Shown: piece after piece, positions 1 to 9,769 of the stretch | How positions within the stretch are numbered: the stretch's first letter is position 1 | Layout of the letters: every line of letters begins with the position of its first letter | Origin: an uncultured Paracoccaceae bacterium | GTDB lineage: Bacteria; Pseudomonadota; Alphaproteobacteria; Rhodobacterales; Rhodobacteraceae | DNA length: 64,000 nucleotides | Direction of reading: 5' to 3' | Assembly (NCBI GenBank): GCA_947488605.1 | Contig: CANKZJ010000008.1 | Location: 59,980-123,979 of the forward strand | The notes under the pieces: model-generated | What the model was told of the DNA's origin: nothing | Seen by the model: the letters and a program-made list of their open reading frames with translations, nothing else | Database searches by the model: none | Position numbers and translations under genes: made by a program

Positions 1-312
1 GGGTACAACGTGATACGTCAGGATCGCGACAAGCTGATCCTTGTTTTCTGGCAACAGCAGGCTGTCGACAGTGCCGGCTGGTAGTGCTGCAAAAGCTTCG
101 TCTGTTGGTGCGAATACTGTGAATGGACCTTCGCCCTTCAGTGTATCCACAAGGCCAGCAGCGGTTACAGCAGCAACCAACGTGTTGAAGCTGCCGTTGG
201 ATGCGGCGATATCGACGATATCAGGCTCGCTCTCCATCATAGGTGCACAAGCGGCAGCAACAGCTACGCCAGCGGCGAGGAATGTGGATTTAATTGCAAA
301 GCGACGGTTCAT
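1..312 (-). CDS. Fasciclin-domain lipoprotein, C-terminus outside window
   Basis: The visible part is 104 residues. It starts [15 protein letters not shown], a lipoprotein-type signal whose lipobox VAAAC puts the lipidated cysteine near residue 21. The FAS1 fold follows, with [19 protein letters not shown] and the hallmark [17 protein letters not shown] near residues 60-80, and the frame runs off the window at TYHVVP. FAS1 proteins are cell-surface or periplasmic adhesion-type proteins, and in Rhodobacterales single-domain forms are common and often stress-inducible (family knowledge). The start is supported by AAAGGAA just upstream of the ATG. About 60 bp further upstream lies a perfect palindrome that could be its operator. 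The specific role is unknown. Confidence 0.9.
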   Translation of the reverse strand, partial: MNRRFAIKSTFLAAGVAVAAACAPMMESEPDIVDIAASNGSFNTLVAAVTAAGLVDTLKGEGPFTVFAPTDEAFAALPAGTVDSLLLPENKDQLVAILTYHVVP

Positions 313-370
313 TGGGTGTTTCCTTTCGTTCCCTGTTAACGTTGTTGTTACGGGGCGAGAGGCGCACTGG

Positions 371-385
371 TTGTCATTCTGACAA
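371..385. promoter_or_regulatory. Palindrome upstream of the fasciclin gene
   Basis: TTGTCATTCTGACAA is a perfect dyad of 6+6 bases with a 3-base centre. It lies about 60 bp upstream of the fasciclin start and faces no other gene start closely. Position and symmetry suggest a regulator-binding site. The regulator is not identifiable from the window. Confidence 0.4.
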
Positions 386-439
386 TGAGTTTATGACCTG
401 TATTATTTTCATCCAAAAAGCGCACAAACACGTAAGGCG

Positions 440-805
440 CTAGCTTTCGGCGCAATGCCTGCGGAAGGCGGTTTTCAAGACCTCTAACTCTCCACGTAAT
501 AATGCAATCTCGGCGCGCAAGTCGTCGGCGAGCGGTTCTCCTACAACCAACGAAAAACTGGTGAGCGTCACACCAGTGCCATCCTTCACCACAAAAGTTT
601 GAACCCCATCACAAATCAAATGGGACGGCAAAGGGAAGCGAACACGCCATGTATCGTGCGCCGTATCATGCTCGTAGGTTACACCGTCGATAACCTCACC
701 AAGATGCGTGACATGCAAATCTGGCGTCTGTGGTCCGGCACCTGTCAGGTTGCCTTGCCAAATGCCGTCTTTGATTTGCGTGTTGATGAATTGGTATGAC
801 GTCAT
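440..805 (-). CDS. Uncharacterised protein with C-terminal coiled coil
   Basis: A 121-residue soluble protein starting MTSYQFINTQ. The frame extends 13 codons further upstream, but that start would overlap the upstream gene, whereas the internal ATG at 805 has AGGAAAG at a good distance. The N-terminal two thirds are rich in beta-type residues. The last 30 or so (DDLRAEIALLRGELEVLKTAF) form a leucine-heptad helix typical of a short coiled coil that could mediate oligomerisation. It is 11 bases from the preceding minus-strand gene and probably co-transcribed with it. I recognise no characterised family and assign no function. Confidence 0.7.
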   Translation of the reverse strand: MTSYQFINTQIKDGIWQGNLTGAGPQTPDLHVTHLGEVIDGVTYEHDTAHDTWRVRFPLPSHLICDGVQTFVVKDGTGVTLTSFSLVVGEPLADDLRAEIALLRGELEVLKTAFRRHCAES

Positions 806-816
806 TGGTAGCTTTC

Positions 817-1590
817 CTATATGTCTGCGCGCGGATAGCGGCACATCGTCAGATCGCGAAAGGTCACTTTATTCATCGCGGGGCTTTCGATCATGATGTC
901 GACCCACATGCGTTCCGCACGACGTTCATTCAGACCACTATATGCCAAATCAAACTCCACATGGGTTTCCGGTTTATCATCAGGCAGCGTCATCAGGATC
1001 TGTTCTGTATTCGGGCCATTCTTCACGTTCAGACGTGCATAGATCGTTGTCGGACAGGTGCGTTCGATCACAGCGGCCAGTTGAATCAGGTGATTTTTTT
1101 CAAGCCCCTCACAGGATGCTTGAGGCACTTCGATGACCAAGGAGAGGTACGATCCATCAAAATGGAATGTTTCTAAGTCAATAATATATCCAGAAAGATC
1201 AACATCACGCATATTTCTTGATTGGCGTAGCGTGATTTCAGGGTGTTTGCAGTCATGAAAAATGGCCAACTCATCGGTAAAGTCAGTCTTGGTTAACGCA
1301 GGTGCCAACCCCTTGATCATGGCAGGTGATGACCACGGCTTAGGCCGCCACGCCCAATCGGTTCCGGGGGGTTGCGGAAAAGCCGATGATCCAATCCGTG
1401 GAAGCGCCAAGCGGCTGTCCGCCGCCGCCTTGAACAAGCCAACATGGCGCAACAGCTTCCGTGCATGCTCGTTTCGCGCGTTGAGTTCACCCAACGCCAA
1501 ACCCGACACGTCCTTTGCGTCCTGACGCCACCGCGCGATCTGGCGGCGTTGTAAAAACTTGCCAATAGGTCCTGTTGGCGAAAATGGCAT
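817..1590 (-). CDS. Uncharacterised protein, DUF6478-like
   Basis: About 257 residues from MPFSPTGPIGKF. The frame is open 15 codons further, but the shorter start fits the basic, helical N-terminus (FLQRRQIARWRQDAK). The central and C-terminal parts (LETFHFDGSYLSLVIEVP and MWVDIMIESPAMNKVTFRDL) look like a beta-sandwich. Similar proteins of this length are widespread in Rhodobacterales, and I recall them as DUF6478; that assignment is from memory and unverified. There is no signal peptide or membrane segment. It lies upstream of the coiled-coil protein in the same orientation. Function unknown. Confidence 0.65.
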   Translation of the reverse strand: MPFSPTGPIGKFLQRRQIARWRQDAKDVSGLALGELNARNEHARKLLRHVGLFKAAADSRLALPRIGSSAFPQPPGTDWAWRPKPWSSPAMIKGLAPALTKTDFTDELAIFHDCKHPEITLRQSRNMRDVDLSGYIIDLETFHFDGSYLSLVIEVPQASCEGLEKNHLIQLAAVIERTCPTTIYARLNVKNGPNTEQILMTLPDDKPETHVEFDLAYSGLNERRAERMWVDIMIESPAMNKVTFRDLTMCRYPRADI

Positions 1591-1653
1591 GTGAGCAGGA
1601 TTCCCCTCGTCAGATGTGCAGTGTGCCAAACACAAAGATTAATGCAAAGGGGA

Positions 1654-2274
1654 TCAGACGTCAGTTGCGGGCGGCGCTGCGACTTCGACAATCGGTACGG
1701 CCTTAATCCCGGCCAACACGCGTTTCAGAAGCGTCGCTCCCGGCCCATCGGCAAGGGGTGCAGCGCCTAAGCCGCGCACACCAATCGTGACGAGCCGCCC
1801 ACCGATCGTGGTAAAAGCCCGCCACTCTTCGTTTTGCAGGCCTGCAGATGGTGGGGCGCCTGTGTCGATAAAGTGGATCATCACTTGACCATTAAAGGCT
1901 TGGGTTGAAAGAACATCAACGCGTTCGGCATCACCCTCTTGGCTCAGCAAAGCTGTACCCGCATCGGAGATCAGATAATCCCGCAAGGCCAATTCATCCG
2001 CAAGGATTGCACCGCTATCCGCAGGACCGACCTGAACCGTCGCAAACCCAATCACACGGGGGATTGCGTCGCCGCCGCCTAACGTCACACAAGGTGCCAG
2101 AATGACGAAGTCACGCGCGGGCTGGCTGGCGACATCATCAATACAGTACCCGACAGGCGACGTTGCAACGATCTCGCCTTGCGCCAGTGAAACAGATCTC
2201 GAGGGCGAGATGGTTGCCGGGGTGCAGCCAGTGATAGCCAGCACCCCAAGCAGCGCAACAGTTGCGCGGATCAT
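1654..2274 (-). CDS. Small lipoprotein of unknown function
   Basis: About 206 residues from MIRATVALLGVLAITGC. The lipobox LAITGC makes this start much more likely than the longer open frame, which would overlap ilvD. The chosen start sits five bases past the ilvD stop, so the gene is probably translated from the ilvD message. The body has beta-rich stretches (VMIHFIDTGAPPSAG, FTTIGGRLVTIGVRG) and no recognisable enzyme motif. It is expected to be lipid-anchored in the envelope. Conserved company with ilvD would be worth checking, since there is no obvious functional link to amino-acid biosynthesis. Confidence 0.75.
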   Translation of the reverse strand: MIRATVALLGVLAITGCTPATISPSRSVSLAQGEIVATSPVGYCIDDVASQPARDFVILAPCVTLGGGDAIPRVIGFATVQVGPADSGAILADELALRDYLISDAGTALLSQEGDAERVDVLSTQAFNGQVMIHFIDTGAPPSAGLQNEEWRAFTTIGGRLVTIGVRGLGAAPLADGPGATLLKRVLAGIKAVPIVEVAAPPATDV

Positions 2275-2278
2275 GCGA

Positions 2279-4012
2279 TCAAAGATCCATGTAGATGTGT
2301 TTTTCGGACTTGGCACCGGGATGCGTCACAGCGCCCAAACGCGCTCCACCCACAAGCTGCGCGTATTTCCAAAGTGCACCAGAGGCGTAGATTGTCTCTT
2401 TGGGGCCTTTCCAGTTGGCCTTGCGTTCGGCCAAAACCTCATCGCTCAGGTCAACTGACAACTCGCCGGTGATCGCGTTGATCGTGATAACATCACCGTT
2501 TTCCAACAAGCCAATCGGGCCACCATGTGCGGCCTCTGGTCCGACGTGGCCCACGCAAAAGCCGCGTGTCGCACCCGAAAAGCGGCCATCAGTGATAAGT
2601 GCCACCTTCTTGCCCATGCCTTGACCGGACAGTGCGGCCGTTGTCGCCAACATCTCGCGCATACCCGGACCACCCGATGGGCCTTCATTGCGGATGACGA
2701 GCACTTCGCCCTCCTCATATTCACGCGCTTTGACGCCTGCGAATGCATCTTCTTCGGATTCAAACACACGTGCTGGACCCGTAAAGCTTTGTTCCTCGGG
2801 GGACATACCCGCAACCTTTACGATTGCACCCTCAGGGGCAAGATTGCCCTTCAGCCCAACAACACCACCAGTGGGTGTGATTGGCGTCTCAACCGGGTAG
2901 ATCACAGTGCCGTCTGCGTCACCTTTGATCATGTCGAGCTCTTCGCCCATCGTGCGACCCGTCGCTGTCATGCAGTCTTCGTGGATCAAACCTGCTTTGC
3001 GCAGCTCTTTCAGCACCACAGGTACGCCGCCCGCCTCATAAAGGTCTTTGGCAACGTAATCGCCGCCCGGCTTGAGGTTCACAAAGTAGGGTGTGTCGCG
3101 GAAGATGTCGCAGACGTCCATCAGGTCAAAATCAATACCGGCTTCATGGGCAATTGCAGGCAAGTGCAGACCGGCGTTGGTTGATCCACCGGTACAGGCC
3201 ACAACGCGTGCAGCATTTTCCAAAGACTTGCGCGTCACAATATCACGCGCGCGGATGTTTTTTGAGATCAGGTTCATGACCGCTTCGCCAGACGCAACAC
3301 CGTATTGGTCGCGGCTCTCGTAAGGTGCAGGGGCACCCGATGAATTCATCAGCGCAAGGCCAATGGCCTCGGACACACACGCCATCGTGTTGGCCGTAAA
3401 CTGACCACCGCAGGCACCGGCGGATGGGCAAGCCACACGCTCGAGCACTTCCAATTCCGCATCAGACATATTGCCAGCCTGGTGCTTGCCAACAGCCTCA
3501 AAGACGTCCTGCACGGTCACGTCTTTGCCGTTTAAGCGACCCGGCAGAATGGACCCGCCATAAATAAAGACAGACGGCGTGTTGAGACGCACCATCGCCA
3601 TCATCATACCGGGCAGGGATTTATCGCAACCCGCAAGACCCACAATCGCGTCATAGCAGTGCCCGCGCATCGTCAGCTCAACAGTGTCGGCAATCGCCTC
3701 GCGCGAGGCCAGAGACGACCGCATGCCTTCGTGACCCATCGCGATGCCGTCGGTGACGGTGATGGTGGTGAATTCGCGCGGCGTGCCATAGCCCTTTTTG
3801 ACGCCCAGCTTGACCGCCTGCGCCTGGCGGTTCAGCGAGATATTACATGGGGCTGCTTCGTTCCAGCAGGTCGCGACACCAACCCAAGGCTGCTTGATCG
3901 CCTCTTCGTCCAGACCCATCGCGTAAAAATAAGACCGGTGCGGCGCGCGCGACGGCCCTTCGGTCACATGGCGGCTGGGAAGGTTTGTCTTATCGACCTG
4001 ATCTTTTGGCAT
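2279..4012 (-). CDS. ilvD: Dihydroxy-acid dehydratase
   Basis: A 577-residue enzyme that converts 2,3-dihydroxy-isovalerate and -methylvalerate to the 2-keto acids in valine, isoleucine and pantothenate synthesis. The iron-sulfur ligand motifs are clear: [11 protein letters not shown] (Cys56), [12 protein letters not shown] (Cys129) and [16 protein letters not shown] (Cys201). GCDKSLPG and the length match the shorter form of the family rather than the about 616-residue E. coli type; the short form often carries a 2Fe-2S cluster (family knowledge). The open frame extends 45 codons upstream, but [10 protein letters not shown] at 4012 is preceded by AGGAG and matches the family N-terminus. A lipoprotein gene follows immediately downstream. 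Confidence 0.96.
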   Translation of the reverse strand: MPKDQVDKTNLPSRHVTEGPSRAPHRSYFYAMGLDEEAIKQPWVGVATCWNEAAPCNISLNRQAQAVKLGVKKGYGTPREFTTITVTDGIAMGHEGMRSSLASREAIADTVELTMRGHCYDAIVGLAGCDKSLPGMMMAMVRLNTPSVFIYGGSILPGRLNGKDVTVQDVFEAVGKHQAGNMSDAELEVLERVACPSAGACGGQFTANTMACVSEAIGLALMNSSGAPAPYESRDQYGVASGEAVMNLISKNIRARDIVTRKSLENAARVVACTGGSTNAGLHLPAIAHEAGIDFDLMDVCDIFRDTPYFVNLKPGGDYVAKDLYEAGGVPVVLKELRKAGLIHEDCMTATGRTMGEELDMIKGDADGTVIYPVETPITPTGGVVGLKGNLAPEGAIVKVAGMSPEEQSFTGPARVFESEEDAFAGVKAREYEEGEVLVIRNEGPSGGPGMREMLATTAALSGQGMGKKVALITDGRFSGATRGFCVGHVGPEAAHGGPIGLLENGDVITINAITGELSVDLSDEVLAERKANWKGPKETIYASGALWKYAQLVGGARLGAVTHPGAKSEKHIYMDL

Positions 4013-4120
4013 CTGTGATACTCCTGCGGAAACTGTTGGAAACGGTCTAAATAGAGGGCAGGCCCTGCGCAAGCCCGGACATGCGGTTGCGGCTGGCGGT
4101 ATGTGAAGTAGGGTCACCAG

Positions 4121-5029
4121 ATGGCAGACCCTTACGCCCCTCACCAAGACTTTATTCGCCCTGCATGGCCCGCGCCCGAAGTGTGGCGCGTCATGGTGAT
4201 GATTGTCGCATTCGAGTTTGTCTTCGTGCTGTCCCCGGTGGTGTTCACATCTTTTTTGCCATCAGATGCAGCCGTCGATGCTTTCTACGAGGGAACAACC
4301 GCGTTCGGGACTTTATCGCAATTCTTCTCATTCGGGATTGCAGCACTTGGGTTCCTTATCTTGTTGCGCCTGCTGCACGGTCGCGGGTTCTGGTCGTTGA
4401 TCGGTCCACGCAGCAGCGCAAAACGCGATCTTCTGCGCGTGACGTGGTCCGTCGCAATCGTGCTGTTTGTGCTGGAAATCCTACCGCCGTGGATTAACAC
4501 GGCTGACTTGGCCGAGGTTCGCGATTTCGATGCATGGATCGTACTGGTGCCCATCACAATGGTGGCGCTACTTATCCAAGTCGGCACCGAAGAGATTTTC
4601 TTTCGCGGCTACCTGCAACAGCAACTGGCCTGTCTGTCGCGCAGTCGTTGGGCGTGGATGTTTATACCATCGGCGATGTTTGGTGCGCTGCACTACTGGA
4701 ACGGAAATGGGGCGGCAGAAGGCACGCTGTGGGCGCTTTGGGCTTTTGCGCTGGGCATGGCTTGTGCTGACCTGACCGCGCGCACTGGCAATCTGGGCGC
4801 TGCGATTGGGCTGCATCTGGCAAACAATGCCTTCGCGCTGTTGGTGGTGGCCGTTCAGGACTGGCCGTCATCTGGGGTGGCCTTGTTCCTTTACCCATAC
4901 GAGGATCCGGCACTCTATAGCTACGGGATCGAGGCCCTGCTGACGCCTTGGATCATCTTCGAGCTTCTTTCGATGCTCTTGGGGGTCGTCATCATGTGGC
5001 TGGCTGCACGGATTGCATTGGCACGTTGA
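4121..5029 (+). CDS. CPBP-family intramembrane glutamic protease
   Basis: A 302-residue polytopic membrane protein with about eight hydrophobic segments. It carries the three CPBP (CAAX protease and bacteriocin-processing) signatures: EEIFFR at residues 157-162, a second motif with His191 (GALHYW), and HLANN with His232. These residues form the active site in the Rce1/MmRce1 family. Bacterial members cleave within or near membranes, but their substrates are mostly unknown. It is divergent from ilvD and just upstream of accD, with about 58 bases between, and no functional link is evident. The family call is firm; the substrate is not predictable. Confidence 0.88.
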   Translation: MADPYAPHQDFIRPAWPAPEVWRVMVMIVAFEFVFVLSPVVFTSFLPSDAAVDAFYEGTTAFGTLSQFFSFGIAALGFLILLRLLHGRGFWSLIGPRSSAKRDLLRVTWSVAIVLFVLEILPPWINTADLAEVRDFDAWIVLVPITMVALLIQVGTEEIFFRGYLQQQLACLSRSRWAWMFIPSAMFGALHYWNGNGAAEGTLWALWAFALGMACADLTARTGNLGAAIGLHLANNAFALLVVAVQDWPSSGVALFLYPYEDPALYSYGIEALLTPWIIFELLSMLLGVVIMWLAARIALAR

Positions 5030-5087
5030 TTGCAATTCGCGCCGCTCCGTCATATTTGAAAACTGAGAAACCCCTAAAGGTCGCCCT

Positions 5088-6023
5088 ATGAACTGGATTA
5101 CCAATTACGTCCGCCCCACGATTAACTCGCTGTTTTCGCGCCGTGAGGTGCCGGACAACCTGTGGACCAAATGCGATGACTGCGGCACGATGCTGTTTCA
5201 CCGCGAACTGGCGGCCAACCTGAACGTCTGCACGAACTGCGATCACCACATGGCGATTGGCGCGCGTGACAGGCTGAAATCAATCTTCGATGGCGGCATC
5301 TTTGTCGAGGTCGGCGTGCCAGAACCAACGGCAGACCCGCTGCATTTCCGCGATCAGAAACGGTACACCGACCGGATCAAAGAAGCCCGCAAGAAAACTG
5401 GCGAGAAAGACGCGATGTTGGTGGCCGAGGGCGAAATGGGCCGCACGGGCGTTGTTGTCGCGGTGCAGGACTTTTCCTTTATGGGTGGGTCGATGTCGAT
5501 GTATGTCGGCAACGCGATTATCGCCGCAGCGCAGCGTGCGATCGCCCTCAAACGCCCTCTGATCCTGTTCTCGGCAGCCGGTGGCGCGCGCATGCAAGAA
5601 GGTATTTTGGGCCTGATGCAGATGCCGCGCACCACGATCGCCGTGCAAATGCTCAAAGAAGCAGGGCTGCCTTATATTGTCGTCCTGACACACCCGACGA
5701 CAGGCGGCGTCACAGCGTCCTATGCAATGCTGGGTGACGTGCAGATTGCCGAACCCAATGCGCTGATCGGTTTTGCTGGCGCGCGTGTGATCGAACAAAC
5801 CATCGGTGAAAAACTGCCCGAAGGTTTCCAGCGCGCCGAATACCTGTTGGACCACGGCATGTTGGACCGCGTCACAAAGCGTACCGCGCTCAAAGACGAG
5901 TTGGTTACCATTGTCCGCTTGCTGATGCAGCAACCTCCGCCCGTCAAAGGCGATCTGCCCGCACCCGAAATCCAGTCCGAAGCCGCCGAAGAGATCGCCG
6001 CGAACGAAGAAGAGGCGAAGTGA
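5088..6023 (+). CDS. accD: Acetyl-CoA carboxylase carboxyltransferase subunit beta
   Basis: A 311-residue subunit that with AccA transfers the carboxyl group from carboxybiotin to acetyl-CoA, the committed step of fatty-acid synthesis in the cytoplasm. The N-terminal zinc ribbon is complete (Cys29, Cys32, Cys48, Cys51). The crotonase-fold body has the usual glycine-rich oxyanion stretch near [12 protein letters not shown] and the [15 protein letters not shown] segment. The C-terminus is an acidic, Ala/Glu-rich tail. The stop overlaps the start of folC by four bases (GTGA), so the two are translationally coupled. An accD-folC pair is a common bacterial arrangement. Confidence 0.97.
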   Translation: MNWITNYVRPTINSLFSRREVPDNLWTKCDDCGTMLFHRELAANLNVCTNCDHHMAIGARDRLKSIFDGGIFVEVGVPEPTADPLHFRDQKRYTDRIKEARKKTGEKDAMLVAEGEMGRTGVVVAVQDFSFMGGSMSMYVGNAIIAAAQRAIALKRPLILFSAAGGARMQEGILGLMQMPRTTIAVQMLKEAGLPYIVVLTHPTTGGVTASYAMLGDVQIAEPNALIGFAGARVIEQTIGEKLPEGFQRAEYLLDHGMLDRVTKRTALKDELVTIVRLLMQQPPPVKGDLPAPEIQSEAAEEIAANEEEAK

Positions 6024-7294
6024 GCCAGACCTCTGATGTGATCCTGGAGCGGATGATGGCCTTGCACCCCAAGGTCATCGATCTGACCTTGGACCGTGTC
6101 TGGCGCTTACTCGCCGCCGTCGACAACCCGCAAGATCGCCTGCCGCCTGTGATCCACGTCGCTGGCACCAACGGCAAAGGATCAACACAAGCAATGATCC
6201 GGGCCGGTCTTGAGGCTGGTGGCGCGAAGGTGCACGCGTATACGTCGCCACATCTGGCGCGTTTTCATGAACGGATCAGAATAGCAGGTGACCTGATCAC
6301 CGAAGATGCGCTGACCGATGTCTTGGACCGCTGCTATCAGGCGAACGGCCCTGACCCGATCACGTATTTTGAAATCACGACTGTCGCCGGGCTCTTGGCC
6401 TTTGCCGAAACAAAAGCAGACTACACGTTGCTCGAGGTCGGGCTGGGCGGACGCTTGGACGCGACCAATGTCATTGCCGATCCCGTCATCACCATCATCA
6501 CCCCCGTGGATTTGGACCACCAACAGTTTCTGGGTGATACGTTGGGGGCGATTGCGGGTGAAAAGGCAGGGATCATCAAGCGCGGTATCCCATGTGTGGT
6601 CGGCCCACAGCACGAAGAAAGCATGGATGTGATTGAGGCACGGGCCGCAGCGCTCGGTGCACCGCTTCTGGCATACGGTCAGCAGTGGCATGTGAGCACT
6701 AAGCGTGACCGCCTTGTTTATCAAGACGAGCGCGGTTTGCTTGATCTGCCCATGCCAAACCTTTTGGGACCGCATCAGGTTTTGAACGCAGGGGCCGCGA
6801 TTGCAGCGTTGCGTGCGCTGGGCTGTGATGAAGCCGCCTGCGAGGCCGCTGTCAGTACCGCCTATTGGCCCGCCCGCATGGAAAAACTGACGCAAGGGCG
6901 GCTGGTAGACTTTGCCGCACCCGCCGAGGTTTGGCTCGACGGTGGCCATAACCCGGCTGCGGGCAAAATGCTTGCACGGACGCTCAAAGAACAACCAAAC
7001 AGACCAACGCATCTGATCTGCGGCATGCTCAAGACAAAAGACGTGGGCGGCTACCTTGCAGAACTTGCCCAAGTCGCGGAAAGCCTGACCGCGGTGTCGA
7101 TCCCCGGTGAAGCCGCAACGCTGACAGCACTTGAGACCGCCAATGAGGCCCGCAAGGTGAACCTACCCGCGACCGAGGCCGATGACATCTGGGCTGCGCT
7201 AAAAGGTATCATTGAAACGACGCCCAACGCGCGTATCTTGATCTGCGGCTCGCTGTACCTCGCGGGTCACGTGATGCGGGAGAACAAAGTGTGA
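6020..7294 (+). CDS. folC: Bifunctional folylpolyglutamate/dihydrofolate synthase
   Basis: A 424-residue Mur-ligase-type ATP-dependent enzyme that joins glutamate to dihydropteroate and extends the polyglutamate tail of folates. The P-loop GTNGKGST is at residues 49-56, followed by the Mur-ligase central motif [14 protein letters not shown] and a C-terminal domain with [10 protein letters not shown]. It starts with GTG inside the accD stop and its own stop overlaps the next gene by four bases, so three genes in a row are coupled. Confidence 0.95.
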   Translation: MSQTSDVILERMMALHPKVIDLTLDRVWRLLAAVDNPQDRLPPVIHVAGTNGKGSTQAMIRAGLEAGGAKVHAYTSPHLARFHERIRIAGDLITEDALTDVLDRCYQANGPDPITYFEITTVAGLLAFAETKADYTLLEVGLGGRLDATNVIADPVITIITPVDLDHQQFLGDTLGAIAGEKAGIIKRGIPCVVGPQHEESMDVIEARAAALGAPLLAYGQQWHVSTKRDRLVYQDERGLLDLPMPNLLGPHQVLNAGAAIAALRALGCDEAACEAAVSTAYWPARMEKLTQGRLVDFAAPAEVWLDGGHNPAAGKMLARTLKEQPNRPTHLICGMLKTKDVGGYLAELAQVAESLTAVSIPGEAATLTALETANEARKVNLPATEADDIWAALKGIIETTPNARILICGSLYLAGHVMRENKV

Positions 7295-7797
7295 TACGCG
7301 GTTTGGCTGTTATTGCCTCTTTGTTTGCCAATCAGGCGGCAGCAGCAGATTTCTATTTCTGCTGGAAAGGGGCCAACGGGTACACGATGACCGGCCAAAT
7401 GACGATCACACCTTCGTCCCTGAACAAACCTGTCGTGACCCAAGATGACGTGAACCTGTTCAAGATCGCCGGATACTTGGATGGGCAGCTTCTGGGCAAG
7501 TGGGACATGGCCACGCGCGACGACACGGACAGTTGGTTGCTCAACTATGATCCGGGGCGCAGCGTGTTCATGACACCCGGCGAATTGGGTGTAGGTGTCA
7601 GTCAGGCATGGAATGCGGATGGCACTGCCGAAGACTGTGGCAATCCCGGATTTGGCTTCAACCTTGGAAACTACGCGCAGGATTTCTGCCTCGACGGCGT
7701 TTGGATTGAACCAAGCGGCATCCCACCCGAAACACCATTTTTGGTCAGCCCGGTCCCCGTCGACCCACTTTGCCGGGTTTATGCCCCAACGAGTTGA
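7291..7797 (+). CDS. Secreted uncharacterised protein downstream of folC
   Basis: A 168-residue protein that starts with GTG overlapping the folC stop. It begins with a Sec signal ([19 protein letters not shown]), so it should be exported. The mature part is beta-rich with four or five cysteines (FCWKG, EDCGNPG, DFCLDGVW, PLCRVY) that could pair as disulfides in the periplasm. I recognise no family. The tight coupling to a cytoplasmic folate enzyme probably reflects expression rather than shared function. An intrinsic terminator lies about 110 bases downstream. Confidence 0.75.
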   Translation: MIRGLAVIASLFANQAAAADFYFCWKGANGYTMTGQMTITPSSLNKPVVTQDDVNLFKIAGYLDGQLLGKWDMATRDDTDSWLLNYDPGRSVFMTPGELGVGVSQAWNADGTAEDCGNPGFGFNLGNYAQDFCLDGVWIEPSGIPPETPFLVSPVPVDPLCRVYAPTS

Positions 7798-7903
7798 CCG
7801 ATTCGCGAATCAGTCCCTTGACGGCGAATCACTTCATCGCTTAGTGTCGGTTTCAACGTGAAGCGTCATATTTAATAGGCGCGAGCGAGCAGTATTGGCA
7901 GGG

Positions 7904-7940
7904 CAGGCAGATGAACCCAAAAGGGATCTCTGCCTGTTTT
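7904..7940 (+). terminator. Terminator after the accD-folC operon
   Basis: CAGGCAGA pairs with TCTGCCTG across a 17-base loop that itself contains CCC/GGG, and TTTT follows. It lies between the folC-linked gene and the next gene, so it probably ends the accD transcript. Confidence 0.6.
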
Positions 7941-8071
7941 CCGTTTGGCCCTTTGCGTCAGCGCGTTTTTTCCTGACCCGCAACAATTTGCCGCCACGAC
8001 ATTGACCGATTTGCATGCAAGCCTCTCGCTGACTAGGGTGCCGTAATTGTCAGCAAGGGAAGTGTCCGACT

Positions 8072-9769
8072 GTGATTAGACGTTCAGTAGTTGGTGCCGT
8101 TACGGCGCTTATTTTTGCAAGTGCCGTTCCCGTTTCCGCAGACCCGGATATCGGCGCCTATCTGGCTGCGAGACAGGCTGGCACGGAAAACAACTTTGCC
8201 CAAGCATCGCGCTATTTCACGAAGGGCTTGGTGGCTGACCCTGCGAATGCCTTCTTGCTGGAAAATGCGATGACATCTCTCTTGGCGCTGGGTCAGGCGG
8301 ATCGCGCCTTGCCAGTTGCGCAGTCCATTGTTGATCGCGGATATGAAAGCCAGATCGCGTATCTGGTGCTGCACGTCGGGCATGCAAAAGACGGCAACTG
8401 GGCCGATATTTTTAACGCACAAGAGATGGGCCATAGCGTTGGTCCCTTGGTCGACGGCCTTCTTTTGGCATGGGCGCATCTTGGGCAGGGCGACATGAGC
8501 AGTGCCATCGCAGGCTTTGACGCGGTGATCGCGGCTGAAGGCGCAGCCGTTTATGGTCTCACACACAAAGCATATGCATTGGCATCGGTTGGTGATTTCG
8601 AAGGCGCCGAGGCGATTTTCGCCAGTGGTGTGCCCGGCGGCATGCGCTACAGCCGTCAAAGTGCGATTGCCCACGCGCAGATCCTCAGCCAGCTGGAACG
8701 CAACACCGACGCAGTTGCGATTGTGGACGCAGTCTTTGGCGGGCAGCTTGACCCAAGTGTCGCGGCACTGCGGTCTCAGCTCTTGACAGATCAGGCCGTA
8801 GCCTATGATGCGGTGCGAACACCGACGCAGGGTATTGCTGATCTGTTGCACGTCATCGCAGGCTTGCTTGAACAGGATGCACCTGACGCATTCACGCTGA
8901 TGTACGCGCGGGCCTCAACTTACCTTTGGCCGGAAAACACGCCAGCGGTATTGATGACTGCAGGTCTGCTCGAGAAAATGCAGCAGTACGATTTGGCGAA
9001 CACCGTCTACGCATCTGTGTCGGTCGATGATCCATCGTTTGCCGTTGCGGAATTGGGACGCGCCGAAGTGCTCCGCGAGGCGGGACGCAAAGATGCCGCG
9101 ATCGAAGTGCTTGAGGCGCTGACGCGTAGCCACCCGGATTTGCCAGAGGTCTTTGCTACGAAAGGCGACACGCTGCGGCAGACAGAACGCTATGGCGAAG
9201 CGGTCGAGACCTATTCGCGCGCCTTGGACCTTTATGATGACACGCATAGCTCCCGTTGGTTTGTGCATTACACCCGCGGGATTTCGCACCATAAGCTTGA
9301 TCAATGGCCCGCAGCCGAGGCTGATTTTCGCGCCGCATTGGCATTGCGCCCCGACCATCCGCAGATTTTGAACTACCTTGGTTATTCGTTGGTCGAGCGC
9401 GGCGAAAAACTGGACGAAGCACTCGCAATGATCGAAGTTGCAGCCGCCGCGCGTCCTGACAATGGTGCGATTGTCGACAGTCTTGGCTGGGTCTACTTCC
9501 AACTCGGACGCTATGACGAGGCCGTTGTGCACCTCGAACGCGCCGCATCCCTGGAACCTGTAGATCCGGTGATAAACGACCATTTGGGCGATGCCTTCTG
9601 GGCCGTCGGTCGCGCGATTGAGGCCCGTTTTCAGTGGCAACGCGCCCTGTCTTTCGCACCCGAGCCTGACGATGCGCTGCGTATCCGCGATAAGTTGCTG
9701 CGCGGTTTGGACATGGTCTTGCTGGATGAAGGTCTGACCCCGATCAGTGTCGCCAGTGGCAACGATTAA
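8072..9769 (+). CDS. Exported tetratricopeptide-repeat protein
   Basis: A 565-residue protein with a GTG start and an AGGGAAG ribosome site. A signal peptide (MIRRSVVGAVTALIFASAVP) ends near residue 24, so the protein should act in the periplasm or on an envelope membrane. The rest is a helical repeat solenoid. The C-terminal half holds clear TPR units such as YGEAVETYSRALDLYDD, WPAAEADFRAALALRPDHP and YDEAVVHLERAASLEPVDP. TPR arrays bind partner proteins, and no catalytic domain is present. Its end overlaps the ispE start by 23 bases, a pairing I remember from other Rhodobacterales. The partner is unknown. Confidence 0.88.
   Translation: MIRRSVVGAVTALIFASAVPVSADPDIGAYLAARQAGTENNFAQASRYFTKGLVADPANAFLLENAMTSLLALGQADRALPVAQSIVDRGYESQIAYLVLHVGHAKDGNWADIFNAQEMGHSVGPLVDGLLLAWAHLGQGDMSSAIAGFDAVIAAEGAAVYGLTHKAYALASVGDFEGAEAIFASGVPGGMRYSRQSAIAHAQILSQLERNTDAVAIVDAVFGGQLDPSVAALRSQLLTDQAVAYDAVRTPTQGIADLLHVIAGLLEQDAPDAFTLMYARASTYLWPENTPAVLMTAGLLEKMQQYDLANTVYASVSVDDPSFAVAELGRAEVLREAGRKDAAIEVLEALTRSHPDLPEVFATKGDTLRQTERYGEAVETYSRALDLYDDTHSSRWFVHYTRGISHHKLDQWPAAEADFRAALALRPDHPQILNYLGYSLVERGEKLDEALAMIEVAAAARPDNGAIVDSLGWVYFQLGRYDEAVVHLERAASLEPVDPVINDHLGDAFWAVGRAIEARFQWQRALSFAPEPDDALRIRDKLLRGLDMVLLDEGLTPISVASGND

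Noticed and set aside
6182..7072. A 296-codon minus-strand frame
   Set aside because: Antisense to folC; no plausible protein features.
7800..7831. Cluster of GANTC sites including GATTCGCGAATC
   Set aside because: Three CcrM-type sites lie close together but over 240 bases from the next start and overlapping no promoter. This is probably chance.
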